A stretch of DNA of 64,000 nucleotides from Streptomyces sp. NBC_00464 (GTDB taxonomy: Bacteria; Actinomycetota; Actinomycetes; Streptomycetales; Streptomycetaceae). The translations under genes were made by a program, and so were the position numbers. Shown piece by piece: positions 52,895-61,539 of this stretch. Under the pieces are notes generated by a model. It ran no database searches, was not told the DNA's origin, and was given only the letters and a program-made list of their open reading frames with translations. Position 1 is the stretch's first letter, and the number at the start of each line of letters is the position of its first letter. The stretch covers positions 3,906,001 to 3,970,000 of the forward strand of contig NZ_CP107899.1 of assembly GCF_036013915.1 (NCBI RefSeq), read 5' to 3'.

Positions 52895-55021
52895 CTACCC
52901 CACCGGCGTACCGTTCCGGGCCGGGGCAGGGGCCGGGCCCGGGGACGGGTTCGGTACCGTGCCGACCGGTACATCCGCCAGGCCCAGGGACCTCGCGTGG
53001 TCCAGGAGCTCGCGGACCTGGTCCGCACCCGCACCCACACCCCCCGGCGCAGCCATCATCCGCATCAGCAGCGCCGACACCGTCAGGTTCTGCACGTCAC
53101 CCGACGACACCGAACCCAGCACCCGCGTCACATCGTCCGTGAACGACGACGTGCCGTTCAGCCACGCCCCGCCCAGCGCCTTCGCCGTCTCCGAGTTCTC
53201 GACGAATCCGTCGAGGCTCTTGCCCATCGAGATGGACGAGACCAGCCGGTCGAAGAAGACCGACTCCCCGCCGACGATGTCGATGTCGGCGTTCTCCAGG
53301 CCCGTCGCCAGCACCGTCGCCTGCGCCTCGGCGACCTGGCGCTGGACCTCCAGGCCCGCGAGCCGGATCTCCTTCTCCGCGGCCAGCCGCAGCCGGTACT
53401 CCTCGTGCCCGCGCGACGCGTCGTCCAGCGCCGCCATCGCGGCCGCCTTGTCCGTGAGCCCCGCCGCCTCGGCCTTCAGCTTCTCGCCGATCATCGCCGC
53501 GTCGGCCGTCGCCTGGGCCTGGGTGCCCTCCGCCGCCGCGAGCGCCTTGAGCCGGGAGCCCTCCGCCTCGGCCCTGAGCCGGGCGGACGTCGCCTCGGCC
53601 TCGGCCAGGCCGGTCTTCTCGATGACCTCGGCCGCCGCGTCCCGTACCTGCACATCCGCGAGTCCCGGCGCCGCCGACTCCGCCTGGACCCCCTCGGCCA
53701 GCCGCAGCTTCGCCCGTGCGTCCAGGTCCGCGGTCTTCAGCCGGGCCTCGGCCAGGGTCAGCTGCTCCGCTGCCCGGTGGGTGGCCGCGGCCTCCGCGGC
53801 CTCAGCCGCCTTGATGTCCTTGACCAGCTTCTCCTGGGCCTCCGCCTCGGCGGCGATGATGACGGACTTCCGGGTGCGCTCGGACTCCTCGACGGTGCGC
53901 AGGGTCTTGATGGACTCCTCCTGCTCGGCCACCGTACGGTCCACCGCGATGCGCTCGCGGATCACGTCGGCGACCTCGCGGCGCTCCGCCTCGACCTCCT
54001 TCGTCGCGGCGATGCGGTTGAGTTCGGTCTGCCGCTCGCGCCCGATGACCTCGATCAGGCGGTCCTTCTCGATGCGCTCGTTCTCCACGGCGATGACCCG
54101 TTCGCGGTTCTTCTGCGCGACCGCGATCTCCCGTGCCTGGTTCTCCCGCTGGATGCCGAGCTGCTCCTCGGTCCGGATGAACGCGGTCTGGGCGCCCAGG
54201 CGTTCCTCCTCCTGGACCCGGGCGGTGGCCGCCTCCTCGCGGGCGCGCAGCGTCTCCACCTCGCGGCGCTGCTTGATCTCGGCCTCGGCCTGCCGGCGCT
54301 CCAGCTCCAGGATGGTCTCCCGGGCGTCCACGTCCTGCCGGGTGATCTCCTTCTGCTCGGTGCGCTGGAACTCGTTCGTCCGTACGTGCTCGATCGCGGT
54401 CAGCTCCGTGATCTTGCGGATGCCCTGCGCGTCGAGGATGTTGGCGCCGTCGAGCTGCGCCATCGGCGTCTGCTCAAGGAAGTCGATCGCCGCGTCGTCG
54501 AGGTGGTAGCCGTTGAGGTCGGTGCCGATGACCCGGATGATGCGGTCCCGGAACTCCTCGCGCTTGGTGTACAGGTCGACGAAGTCCAGCTGCTTGCCGA
54601 CGGTCTTGAGCGCCTCGGAGAACTTCGCGGCGAAGAACTCCTGGATCGCCACCTTGTCGCTGGCCCGCTCGGTACCGATGGCCTGGGCGACCTTGATGAC
54701 GTCCTCGACGGTCTTGTTGACCCGGACGAAGAAGTTGATGTGGATGTCGGCGCGGATGTTGTCCTGGCAGATCAGGCCCTCGCGCCCGGTGCGCCGGATC
54801 TCGATGGTCTTCACCGAGATGTCCATGTACTCGGCCTGGTGCAGCACCGGCAGGACGACGGCACCGGTGAAGGTGACGTCGACCTTCTTGGTCTTGGAGA
54901 TGATCAGGGCCTTGCCCTGTTCCACCTTGCGGAAGAGCCGGCTGACGATCATCAGCAGGGCGATCGCGATGAGCAGGACCACGGCGATGAGCAGGCCGAG
55001 GCCCAAGGAGATGGCTTCCAT
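52895..55021 (-). CDS. flotillin family protein (SPFH, YqiK/FloT type, long form)
   Basis: 708 residues; ATG at 55021 with AAGGA 5 bases upstream. One N-terminal TM helix (about 5-27), SPFH/Band-7 domain (about 30-215; LICQDNIRADIHINFFVRVN segment), a very long coiled-coil with AEAE repeats (about 215-600), and a Pro-rich tail. Longer than usual flotillins (430-560). It forms oligomeric scaffolds in the inner membrane that organise other proteins. The upstream partner is an NfeD/YqiJ-like OB-fold membrane protein, as in yqiJK and yuaFG operons. Confidence 0.9.
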   Translation of the reverse strand: MEAISLGLGLLIAVVLLIAIALLMIVSRLFRKVEQGKALIISKTKKVDVTFTGAVVLPVLHQAEYMDISVKTIEIRRTGREGLICQDNIRADIHINFFVRVNKTVEDVIKVAQAIGTERASDKVAIQEFFAAKFSEALKTVGKQLDFVDLYTKREEFRDRIIRVIGTDLNGYHLDDAAIDFLEQTPMAQLDGANILDAQGIRKITELTAIEHVRTNEFQRTEQKEITRQDVDARETILELERRQAEAEIKQRREVETLRAREEAATARVQEEERLGAQTAFIRTEEQLGIQRENQAREIAVAQKNRERVIAVENERIEKDRLIEVIGRERQTELNRIAATKEVEAERREVADVIRERIAVDRTVAEQEESIKTLRTVEESERTRKSVIIAAEAEAQEKLVKDIKAAEAAEAAATHRAAEQLTLAEARLKTADLDARAKLRLAEGVQAESAAPGLADVQVRDAAAEVIEKTGLAEAEATSARLRAEAEGSRLKALAAAEGTQAQATADAAMIGEKLKAEAAGLTDKAAAMAALDDASRGHEEYRLRLAAEKEIRLAGLEVQRQVAEAQATVLATGLENADIDIVGGESVFFDRLVSSISMGKSLDGFVENSETAKALGGAWLNGTSSFTDDVTRVLGSVSSGDVQNLTVSALLMRMMAAPGGVGAGADQVRELLDHARSLGLADVPVGTVPNPSPGPAPAPARNGTPVG

Positions 55022-55152
55022 GACAGTCCTTGGCGGCTGGTGGTACGGAAACGGAAAGGGAGAGATGACGCGTGGGTGCGCGCGGCGCACCGGCCGGGCC
55101 GCACGGGGCGGCACGGCGAGGCGGTCGGTGCGGGTTCGGGCGGGCGCCCGGA

Positions 55153-55836
55153 TCAGGCGGTGCGGCGGCCGGGCGGTGTGCGCCGGTGCGGACGTTCCGG
55201 GGCCGGTGGCGGTCCCGGGTCGAGCGCACGGTCGTACGGCGAGACCCAGAAGAACTCGCCCGCCTCGTCGTACGCGTACAGCAGCCCCGAACTCCCCGCC
55301 GTGAACGCCGTGAACGCGGTGAACGCGGTGTCGGCCGGTGTCAGCTGACGTACCTGGACGATGGCCGTGGATCCGTCTGCGGCGGCGACCTCGGCCTGGC
55401 CGAAGTCCGTGCCGACCGAGCCGGTACGGATCGTGCAGACCCGGCCCACGAAGTCCTGGCGCGATGGAGGAGGCTCGTCGGCGAAGAAGCGGCGGAAGTG
55501 GCGCACCAGCAGCCGCACCACGGCCCAGGCGGCCAGCAGCGCGACGGCGAGGATGCCGGCGGCGAGCGCGGCCCGGACGGTTCCGGTGGCGTCGCTGCGG
55601 TGCAGCAGGACCGAACCGGTCAGGGCGGTGAACCAGCCGACGGCCACCATCATGGAGACCGAGACGGTGACGGGCACGCCGCCGATCCCGGCGAGGTCGG
55701 TGTCCAGGTCCGCGTCGAAGGTGTGGTGGTCCGCCGCGCCGGCCAGGACGAGCAGCCAGAAGGCGATGACGACGACCAGCGCCGCGGAGAAGAGCATGGC
55801 CGGGAAGGACAGCGCCGCGGTCAGAAACTCCTGCAT
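55153..55836 (-). CDS. NfeD/YqiJ-like membrane protein with OB-fold domain
   Basis: 227 residues; ATG at 55836 with GGGGGT 6 bases upstream. TM helices at about 10-35, 50-75 and 85-110, then an OB-fold (about 125-170: FVGRVCTIRTGSVGTDFGQAEV). Residues near 170-180 read TAFTAFTAFTA, made by a 9-bp DNA repeat at 55301-55327. NfeD-like proteins are dedicated partners of SPFH proteins; this gene precedes the flotillin by 131 bases. Confidence 0.85.
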   Translation of the reverse strand: MQEFLTAALSFPAMLFSAALVVVIAFWLLVLAGAADHHTFDADLDTDLAGIGGVPVTVSVSMMVAVGWFTALTGSVLLHRSDATGTVRAALAAGILAVALLAAWAVVRLLVRHFRRFFADEPPPSRQDFVGRVCTIRTGSVGTDFGQAEVAAADGSTAIVQVRQLTPADTAFTAFTAFTAGSSGLLYAYDEAGEFFWVSPYDRALDPGPPPAPERPHRRTPPGRRTA

Positions 55837-56140
55837 CGGTACACCCCCTGCCCGCTGCACCGGCGGTTTCGCCAGCGCGTGTCGCGGGGTCCGGCGCTGA
55901 CCCAGGAGCCGCGGCGCCGCCCCAACGGCACCGCGACATCCGGGTCTTCCCCCGTCCCCCTGCACCCCCGAGTTTCCCCCGTGGTCCCCCGGCTGGTGCT
56001 GACAGGATCGTGTCATTCACGGCCGGTCGGCCGCACTGCCGGATTCCGGCAATCTTTCTCCGCGCTCGATGCCGGGCACCGGCATGCGCGCGTATGCGTT
56101 GTGTAAATATCAGTGACGCATCAGAAGTGGAGGCGGGGGC
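55837..56140. other. 304-base divergent intergenic region
   Basis: Separates the NfeD/flotillin operon (-) from the PucR-like regulator (+). It contains TGACA-GGATCG-TGTCA (56000-56015, 5-bp inverted arms), a CG-rich near-palindrome around 56080-56097 and an AT-rich TGTAAATAT stretch (56102-56110) that may be the regulator's -10 region. Confidence 0.4.
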
Positions 56141-57226
56141 GTGGTGGAACCGGTGATTTCCGACAGTTTTCTGGAGGGCTACGCCCGGATCCTGGGCGAA
56201 GTAGCCGTCTCCGGCCGTCGGCTCACCCGGGAGGAGCTCGACACCCGCCGCGCCCTCGGCAGGCAGGCCGCCGAGGCCGGACACCAGCTGCGGGCGCTGG
56301 TCCGCATGCATCTGGCCGAGACCCGCACCACCTGGCCGGCCGCCGTCCCCGGAGCGACGGCGGCCGTCACCGCCGCGTCCACCGAGAGTGTGCTGGCCGC
56401 GGTGGAGCAGTCGGTCGACGCGTTCGCCGAGGGTTTCGAGCGGGCCCAGCGCCTCACCATCCGGCGGGAGGAGGCCGCCCGCCGGGAGTTCATCGACGAC
56501 CTTCTGTACGGACGCAGCGACCTGGGCCGGCTCGCCGAGCGCGCCACCCGGTTCGGGCTGCGGCTCTCCCGCGCCCATGCCGTCGCTGCGGCGTCGGGCC
56601 CGGAGGCGTACACCGAGACCGATGCCGCGCCGCGGCAGGTGGAGTCGGCGCTGCTGGCCCGGTTCAGCGGCCGCAAGATCCTCCTCACGACGAAGGACGG
56701 CCGGCTGATCTGCATCGCGCCCGGCAACCAGCCCGATGTCCTGCGGTACTTCGCCAAGCAGGCGCACGCGGCGACGGACGGCGGCCGGGTGGCCGTCGGC
56801 CGTCCCCACCGGGGGCCCGGCGGTGTGGTCCAGTCGTACGACGAGGCGCTGGACGCGCTCGACCTGGCCGACAGGATGGGTCTGGACGACCCCGTGCTGT
56901 ACGCGGCGGATCTGCTCGTCTACCCCGTGCTGACCCGTGACCGGCAGGCGATGGCCGATCTGGTGCGCAGCGAGCTCGGCCCGCTCCAGCAGGCGAGGGG
57001 CGGTGCGGAACCGCTCCTGAAGACGCTCTCCGTGTACTTCGACGCGGGCTGTGTCGCGGCCGAGACGGCCCGGCGGCTGGCGCTGAGCGTCCGGGCGCTC
57101 ACGTACCGGCTGGAGCGGATCCATCAGCTCACCGGCTCCGACCCGTCCGACCCGATGCACCGCTACACCCTGCAGACCGCGGTGATCGGGGCCCGGCTGC
57201 TGGACTGGCCGGCCAAGGAGGTTTGA
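56141..57226 (+). CDS. PucR/CdaR-type transcriptional regulator
   Basis: 361 residues, GTG start with GGAGG upstream. N-terminal helical GGDEF-like/CdaR region (IRREEAARREFIDDLLYGR near 106-124) and a C-terminal PucR HTH (LLKTLSVYFDAGCVAAETA and LALSVRALTYRLERIHQLTG, about 290-335). These regulators respond to small molecules. It is divergent from the flotillin operon and 270 bases upstream of an exporter. The 3' end is the first unit of a 31-bp tandem repeat. Confidence 0.85.
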   Translation: MVEPVISDSFLEGYARILGEVAVSGRRLTREELDTRRALGRQAAEAGHQLRALVRMHLAETRTTWPAAVPGATAAVTAASTESVLAAVEQSVDAFAEGFERAQRLTIRREEAARREFIDDLLYGRSDLGRLAERATRFGLRLSRAHAVAAASGPEAYTETDAAPRQVESALLARFSGRKILLTTKDGRLICIAPGNQPDVLRYFAKQAHAATDGGRVAVGRPHRGPGGVVQSYDEALDALDLADRMGLDDPVLYAADLLVYPVLTRDRQAMADLVRSELGPLQQARGGAEPLLKTLSVYFDAGCVAAETARRLALSVRALTYRLERIHQLTGSDPSDPMHRYTLQTAVIGARLLDWPAKEV

Positions 57227-57352
57227 GCCCGGAGACTGGCCGGCCAAGGAGGTCTGAGCCCGGAGACCGGCCGGCCAAGGAGGTCTGAGCCCGGAGACCG
57301 GCCGGCCAAGGAGGTCTGAGCCCGGAGACCGGCCGGCCGGGGAGGTCAGAGC
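57207..57352 (+). repeat. 31-bp tandem repeats carrying AAGGAGGT
   Basis: Full units start at 57207, 57238, 57269 and 57300, with a diverged partial copy from 57331. Each full unit reads GGCCGGCCAAGGAGGTCTGA plus CCCGGAGAC-type sequence. The first unit encodes the end of the PucR-like protein (WPAKEV, stop), so the array probably arose by duplication of the gene's 3' end. Each copy bears a perfect anti-SD match. Confidence 0.9.
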
Positions 57353-57495
57353 CCCCGGAGGCCGCCCGGCCGCGCTCCCCGCTGCCGGGTTCCGGAAGCG
57401 TTGCCCGTCGACGGGGCTCCCCGCATGCGGGGACGCCGACCTCCGCCTAGCGTGATCAGTCGGGGGATTCCGGTGCCGCGAGGGAGAACCGCACC

Positions 57496-59055
57496 ATGGC
57501 CCGTCATGCACGTCAGCCGGGGGAACCGGACAGGGACGGACAGGACAAGGACGGACAGCGGGGGCGCGTGACCACCGCGCCGGCATCCGGGGCGGCACCC
57601 GCCCGGGAGCGCGGGCCCTCCCACCGGTGGTGGGTGTTGGGCGTGATCGGGCTGGCCCAGCTGATGGTGGTCCTCGACGCGACGATCGTGAACATCGCGT
57701 TGCCCTCCGCCCAGCAGGACCTCGGCTTCAGCGACGGAAACCGTCAGTGGATCGTGACGGCCTACGCCCTCGCCTTCGGCTCGCTGCTGCTGCTCGGCGG
57801 ACGCATCGCCGACCTGGTCGGCCGCCGGGTGGTGTTCCTGACCGGGCTGGTCGGCTTCGCCGTCGCCTCGGCCATCGGCGGCGCCGCCCCGAGCTTCGAG
57901 GTCCTGGTGCTGGCCCGCGCCCTGCAGGGCGTGTTCGGCGCACTCCTCGCCCCGGCCGCGCTCTCGCTCCTCACCACGACGTTCACCGTGCCCAAGGAGC
58001 GGGCGAAGGCCTTCGGGATCTACGGCGCCATCGCGGGTGCGGGCGGTGCGGTGGGGCTGCTGCTCGGCGGGGTCCTCACCGAGTACCTGGACTGGCGCTG
58101 GTGCCTGTACGTGAACCTGCTGTTCGCGGCCCTCGCCTTCATCGGCGGCTCGCGCCTGCTCACCGCGGGCGCGCCCGCGAACCGGCCGAAGCTCGACATC
58201 CCGGGGACCCTGCTGGTCTCCGCCGGGCTCTTCTGTATCGTGTTCGGCTTCTCCAAGGCCGAGACGAATCCCTGGAGTTCACCCCAGACCTGGGGGTTCC
58301 TGCTGGCCGGGGCGGTGCTCGTGTCCGCGTTCGCGTGGTGGCAGACCAGGGCCGTGCATCCGCTGCTGCCGATGCGCGTGGTGCTGGACCGGGACCGTGC
58401 GGCGTCGTTCCTCGCGATGTTCATCTCCGGCGCAGGCATGTTCGGCGTGTTCCTGTTCCTCACCTACTACCTCCAGAAGAGCCTGCTGTACTCGCCGGTC
58501 TCCACGGGCGCGGCCTTCCTGCCCATGGTCGCCGTCATGATCGTGACGTCCGTGACGACGACCAACACACTGGTGCCACGGTTCGGGGCCAAGCCGATCG
58601 TGCCCCTCGGCATGGGCATCTCGGCGGCTGCCATGGCGTGGCTGACCACCCTGGACCTGAGCAGCAGTTACCTCGCCCATGTGCTGCCCCCGCTGATCTG
58701 TCTGGGCCTGGGCCTCGGCATGATCTTCGCCACGGCGATGAACCTGGCGACCGCCGGAGTGGGGGCGAGGGATGCCGGGGTGGCCTCCGCGATGGTCAAC
58801 ACGAGCCAGCAGGTCGGCGGCTCCATCGGTACGGCGCTGCTCAACACCCTGGCCACCAGCGCCGCCGCCGACTACCTGGTGGGCCGCAAACCCACCCCGG
58901 ACGCGGTCGCCCAGGCCCAGCTGGAGAGCTACTCCACGGCGTACTGGTGGTCGGCGGGCTTCTTCGCCGTCGGGCTGCTGGTCACGGTGATCCTCTACCG
59001 CCGGGGCGCACCGCGTCCCCACCTGGTGGAGGAACCCGAGGCGGCACGGGTCTGA
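57496..59055 (+). CDS. MFS drug exporter, DHA2 (14 TM) family
   Basis: 519 residues. After a hydrophilic 40-residue N terminus comes WWVLGVIGLAQLMVVLDATIVNIALP (TM1, with motif D1 LDATIVNIALP in parts), GGRIADLVGRRVVF (motif A) and 14 hydrophobic segments; RWCLYVN is present (motif C-like region). EmrB/QacA-type proton-coupled multidrug efflux is expected. Two alternative starts (GTG at residues near 25) would shorten the tail. It follows PucR; the pair may be a regulator and its target. Confidence 0.9.
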   Translation: MARHARQPGEPDRDGQDKDGQRGRVTTAPASGAAPARERGPSHRWWVLGVIGLAQLMVVLDATIVNIALPSAQQDLGFSDGNRQWIVTAYALAFGSLLLLGGRIADLVGRRVVFLTGLVGFAVASAIGGAAPSFEVLVLARALQGVFGALLAPAALSLLTTTFTVPKERAKAFGIYGAIAGAGGAVGLLLGGVLTEYLDWRWCLYVNLLFAALAFIGGSRLLTAGAPANRPKLDIPGTLLVSAGLFCIVFGFSKAETNPWSSPQTWGFLLAGAVLVSAFAWWQTRAVHPLLPMRVVLDRDRAASFLAMFISGAGMFGVFLFLTYYLQKSLLYSPVSTGAAFLPMVAVMIVTSVTTTNTLVPRFGAKPIVPLGMGISAAAMAWLTTLDLSSSYLAHVLPPLICLGLGLGMIFATAMNLATAGVGARDAGVASAMVNTSQQVGGSIGTALLNTLATSAAADYLVGRKPTPDAVAQAQLESYSTAYWWSAGFFAVGLLVTVILYRRGAPRPHLVEEPEAARV

Positions 59056-59074
59056 CGCACCCGGCCGCGCGGGC

Positions 59075-59590
59075 TCAGCGGCCGGGCCCGGCGCTCTCCA
59101 CCAGCTGGACGAACGGGATCGACTCGCCGACCCGCCGGTAGTCCTGTGTGCTGCCGTCGACCGTGAACCCCATGAACGCGGCGAGCCGTCGGGCGGTCCG
59201 GGGGTGGCGGGGCGCGTACCGCATCATCACCTCGCCGCCCTGCGCGACCGGCAGGGCGTGCGCCGTCACGGCGTGGAACCTGCGCCCGGCCTGCACGGTG
59301 GCGTGCGGCGTACGGAGCAGATTGCGGTACCAGTCGGCACCGGGGCCGAAGCCGGAGGCGACCGTCCAGCTCCGCCGGCCGTCCGCGGTCGTGGACTCGA
59401 CGACCTCGATGACCGTCCGCCGGGAGAGACCCGTGGTGCGCCCGGTGTGGACGAGGAGCAGCAGGCGGCCCCGGAACAACGGTCCGAGGCCCGCGCGGAA
59501 CATATGGACGGGCAGCCGGGCGGCGGTGCGCCGCAGTCCGGTCGGCAGCGGCGGGCGCTGCGGGCCGGGCGAGGGTGCGGGTTCAGACAT
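59075..59590 (-). CDS. F420H2-dependent (Ddn-like) nitroreductase/deazaflavin oxidoreductase
   Basis: 171 residues; ATG at 59590. Split-beta-barrel fold: LLLLVHTGRTTGLSRRTVIEVV near 43-64, VASGFGPGADWYRNLLRTPHATVQ near 78-101 and MRYAPRHPRTARRLAAFMG near 122-140, the signature of the mycobacterial Ddn/FGD family. Needs cofactor F420, which actinobacteria make. No ribosome site is visible because a large palindrome begins 2 bases upstream of the start codon. Convergent with the MFS gene (19 bases). Confidence 0.85.
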   Translation of the reverse strand: MSEPAPSPGPQRPPLPTGLRRTAARLPVHMFRAGLGPLFRGRLLLLVHTGRTTGLSRRTVIEVVESTTADGRRSWTVASGFGPGADWYRNLLRTPHATVQAGRRFHAVTAHALPVAQGGEVMMRYAPRHPRTARRLAAFMGFTVDGSTQDYRRVGESIPFVQLVESAGPGR

Positions 59591-59591
59591 C

Positions 59592-59612
59592 ACTGTGCAA
59601 ACGTTGCACAGT
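59592..59612. promoter_or_regulatory. 21-bp perfect operator between Ddn-like gene and MarR
   Basis: 9-bp arms ACTGTGCAA (59592-59600) and TTGCACAGT (59604-59612) around ACG. This TTGCA/TGCAA palindrome is typical of MarR-type sites and abuts the Ddn-like start codon; the MarR gene starts 112 bases away on the other strand. Confidence 0.7.
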
Positions 59613-59723
59613 CCAATGGTGGTGTCGTGGTGGTGCGCGATGGATTCGGTACCGGTTCGACACCGGTTCGGCCTCGGCGCGGCCCGGATTCGAGTACGGC
59701 CGTCCCGCACGGTACAAAGAGGC

Positions 59724-60278
59724 ATGGCCGCGCACGAACAGTCATCTGAGGAACGACCGTCCGCCCCGGGCAGGGACGACGTCGACGCGGTGACGCGGGC
59801 GGTGCTCACGGCGTCGCGGCTGCTGGTGGCGGTGTCCGCCCGTTCGCTGGCGACGGTCGAGGACCGGGTGACGCTGCCCCAGTTCCGGCTGCTCGTGGTG
59901 CTGGCCACGCACGGGGACGCCAAGCTCGTCTCGCTCGCCGAGCGGCTCGGCGTGAACCCGTCGACCGCGATGCGCATGGTGGACCGGCTGATCGCCGCCG
60001 GTCTGGCGGAACGGCAGGTCAACCCGGCCAACCGCCGGGAGACCTCGCTGCGGGTGACGCCCGAGGGGTGCCGGCTGGTGGAGGACGTCACGTCCGCCCG
60101 CCGCCGGGAGGTCGCCGCCATCGTCGAACGCCTCGCGCCGGAGCAGTGCACCGCGCTGATCGACGCGCTGACGGCGTTCACCGCGGCGGGCGGTGAGCCG
60201 ACCGTGCCCGGGGGCGGCGCGGACGCCTTCCCCCTGGGCTGGGCGCCCGACCTCACCGCCCCCGAGGAGACCCCTTAG
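59724..60278 (+). CDS. MarR-family regulator
   Basis: 184 residues; winged helix about 45-140 with SLAERLGVNPSTAMRMVDRLIAAGLAER (in parts) and the RRETSLRVTPEG wing. Probably binds the 59592 palindrome to control the divergent Ddn-like gene and perhaps itself. Its stop overlaps the stop of the CPA2 antiporter on the opposite strand (60275-60278). Confidence 0.9.
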   Translation: MAAHEQSSEERPSAPGRDDVDAVTRAVLTASRLLVAVSARSLATVEDRVTLPQFRLLVVLATHGDAKLVSLAERLGVNPSTAMRMVDRLIAAGLAERQVNPANRRETSLRVTPEGCRLVEDVTSARRREVAAIVERLAPEQCTALIDALTAFTAAGGEPTVPGGGADAFPLGWAPDLTAPEETP

Positions 60279-61537
60279 GGAGTGTCCGCGGACGTGGCCA
60301 GCTCCGGCTCCGGCTCCTCCTTCGGGGCGGGCACCCGTGCGTCCGGGCCCGCGCCGGTCGTGGCGGCCGGGCCGTCGTCCTTGCCGCGCCACTTCCGGAT
60401 CTGCTCGACCGCCGGCTGGGTCCAGCGCGCGGTGAGCGGGCCGACGATGACGAGGATGAGGACGTACGCGGTGGCGATGGGCCCGATCCGGGGCTCGGTC
60501 GCCACGGCCAGTCCGGCGATGACGATGGAGAACTCGCCACGGGCGACGAGCGTGCCGCCCGCCCGCCAGCGCCCGCGCGATCCGATGCCGGCCCGACGGG
60601 CCGCGTACCAGCCGGTGGCGATCTTGGTGAAGACGGTGACGACGGCCAGCAGCGCGGCCGGCAGCAGCACCGGCGGAATCTCCGCGGGATCGGTGGAGAG
60701 CCCGAAGAACACGAAGAAGACGGCGGCGAAGAGGTCCCGCAGCGGGGTCAGCAGCTTGCGCGCGCCCTCCGCGACCTCACCGGAGAGCGCGATGCCGACG
60801 AGGAACGCGCCGACGGCCGCCGACACCTGCAGCTGCTGGGCCACCCCGGCGACCAGGACGGTCAGCCCGAGCACGACGAGCAGCAGCATCTCCGGATTGT
60901 CGGAGGACACGGCCCGGCTGATCAGCCTGCCGTGCCGCAGCGCGAGGTAGAGCACGAACCCGACGGTGCCGAGCGCGATGAGCAGCGCGATGCTGCCCCC
61001 GGCGAAGCCGACGCCCGCGAGCATCGCGGTGAGGAGCGGCAGATAGACGGCCATCGACAGGTCCTCGATGACCAGCACCCCGAGGATGACCGGCGTCTCC
61101 CGGTTGCCGAGCCGGCCCAGGTCCGCGAGGACCTTGGCGATCACCCCGGACGAGGAGATCCAGGTGACCCCGGCCAGGGCCACGGCCCCCACCGGACCCC
61201 AGCCGAGCAGCAGGGCGGCGACGGCGCCCGGGGTCGCGTTGAGCACGAAGTCCACGGCCCCGGACGGGTACTGGGTCTTCAGACTGGTGACGAGCTCGGA
61301 GGCGCTGTATTCGAGCCCCAGCAGGAGCAGCAACAGGATGACGCCGATCTCGGCGCCCACGGCGGTGAACTCCTCGCTCGCCCCCAGCGGCAGCAGCCCG
61401 CCCTCGCCGAAGGCGAGCCCGGCCAGCAGATACAGCGGGATGGGCGAGAGTCCTACGCGGCCGGCGAACCGGCCGATGATGCCGAGTCCCAGGATGACGG
61501 AGCCGAGCTCCACCAGCAGTGCGGTCGTGTCGTGCAC
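60275..61537 (-). CDS. CPA2 monovalent cation:proton antiporter
   Basis: 420 residues, GTG start, 2 bases after the stop of the TrkA-C partner. Thirteen or so TM helices; conserved LLGLEYSASEL and VIEDLSMAVYLPLL (catalytic acid region) plus the Gly-rich GVTWISSSGVIAKVLADLG. The cytoplasmic end is Pro/Glu-rich without an RCK_N domain. Exchanges K+ or Na+ for H+; regulation should come from the separate TrkA-C subunit. Confidence 0.9.
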   Translation of the reverse strand: MHDTTALLVELGSVILGLGIIGRFAGRVGLSPIPLYLLAGLAFGEGGLLPLGASEEFTAVGAEIGVILLLLLLGLEYSASELVTSLKTQYPSGAVDFVLNATPGAVAALLLGWGPVGAVALAGVTWISSSGVIAKVLADLGRLGNRETPVILGVLVIEDLSMAVYLPLLTAMLAGVGFAGGSIALLIALGTVGFVLYLALRHGRLISRAVSSDNPEMLLLVVLGLTVLVAGVAQQLQVSAAVGAFLVGIALSGEVAEGARKLLTPLRDLFAAVFFVFFGLSTDPAEIPPVLLPAALLAVVTVFTKIATGWYAARRAGIGSRGRWRAGGTLVARGEFSIVIAGLAVATEPRIGPIATAYVLILVIVGPLTARWTQPAVEQIRKWRGKDDGPAATTGAGPDARVPAPKEEPEPELATSADTP

Positions 61538-61539
61538 GG

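Noticed and set aside
55022-57598. Upstream extension of the flotillin frame to a 1567-residue protein
   Set aside because: Runs through the NfeD-like and PucR-like genes in a shadow frame; ATG at 55021 has a proper ribosome site and TM start.
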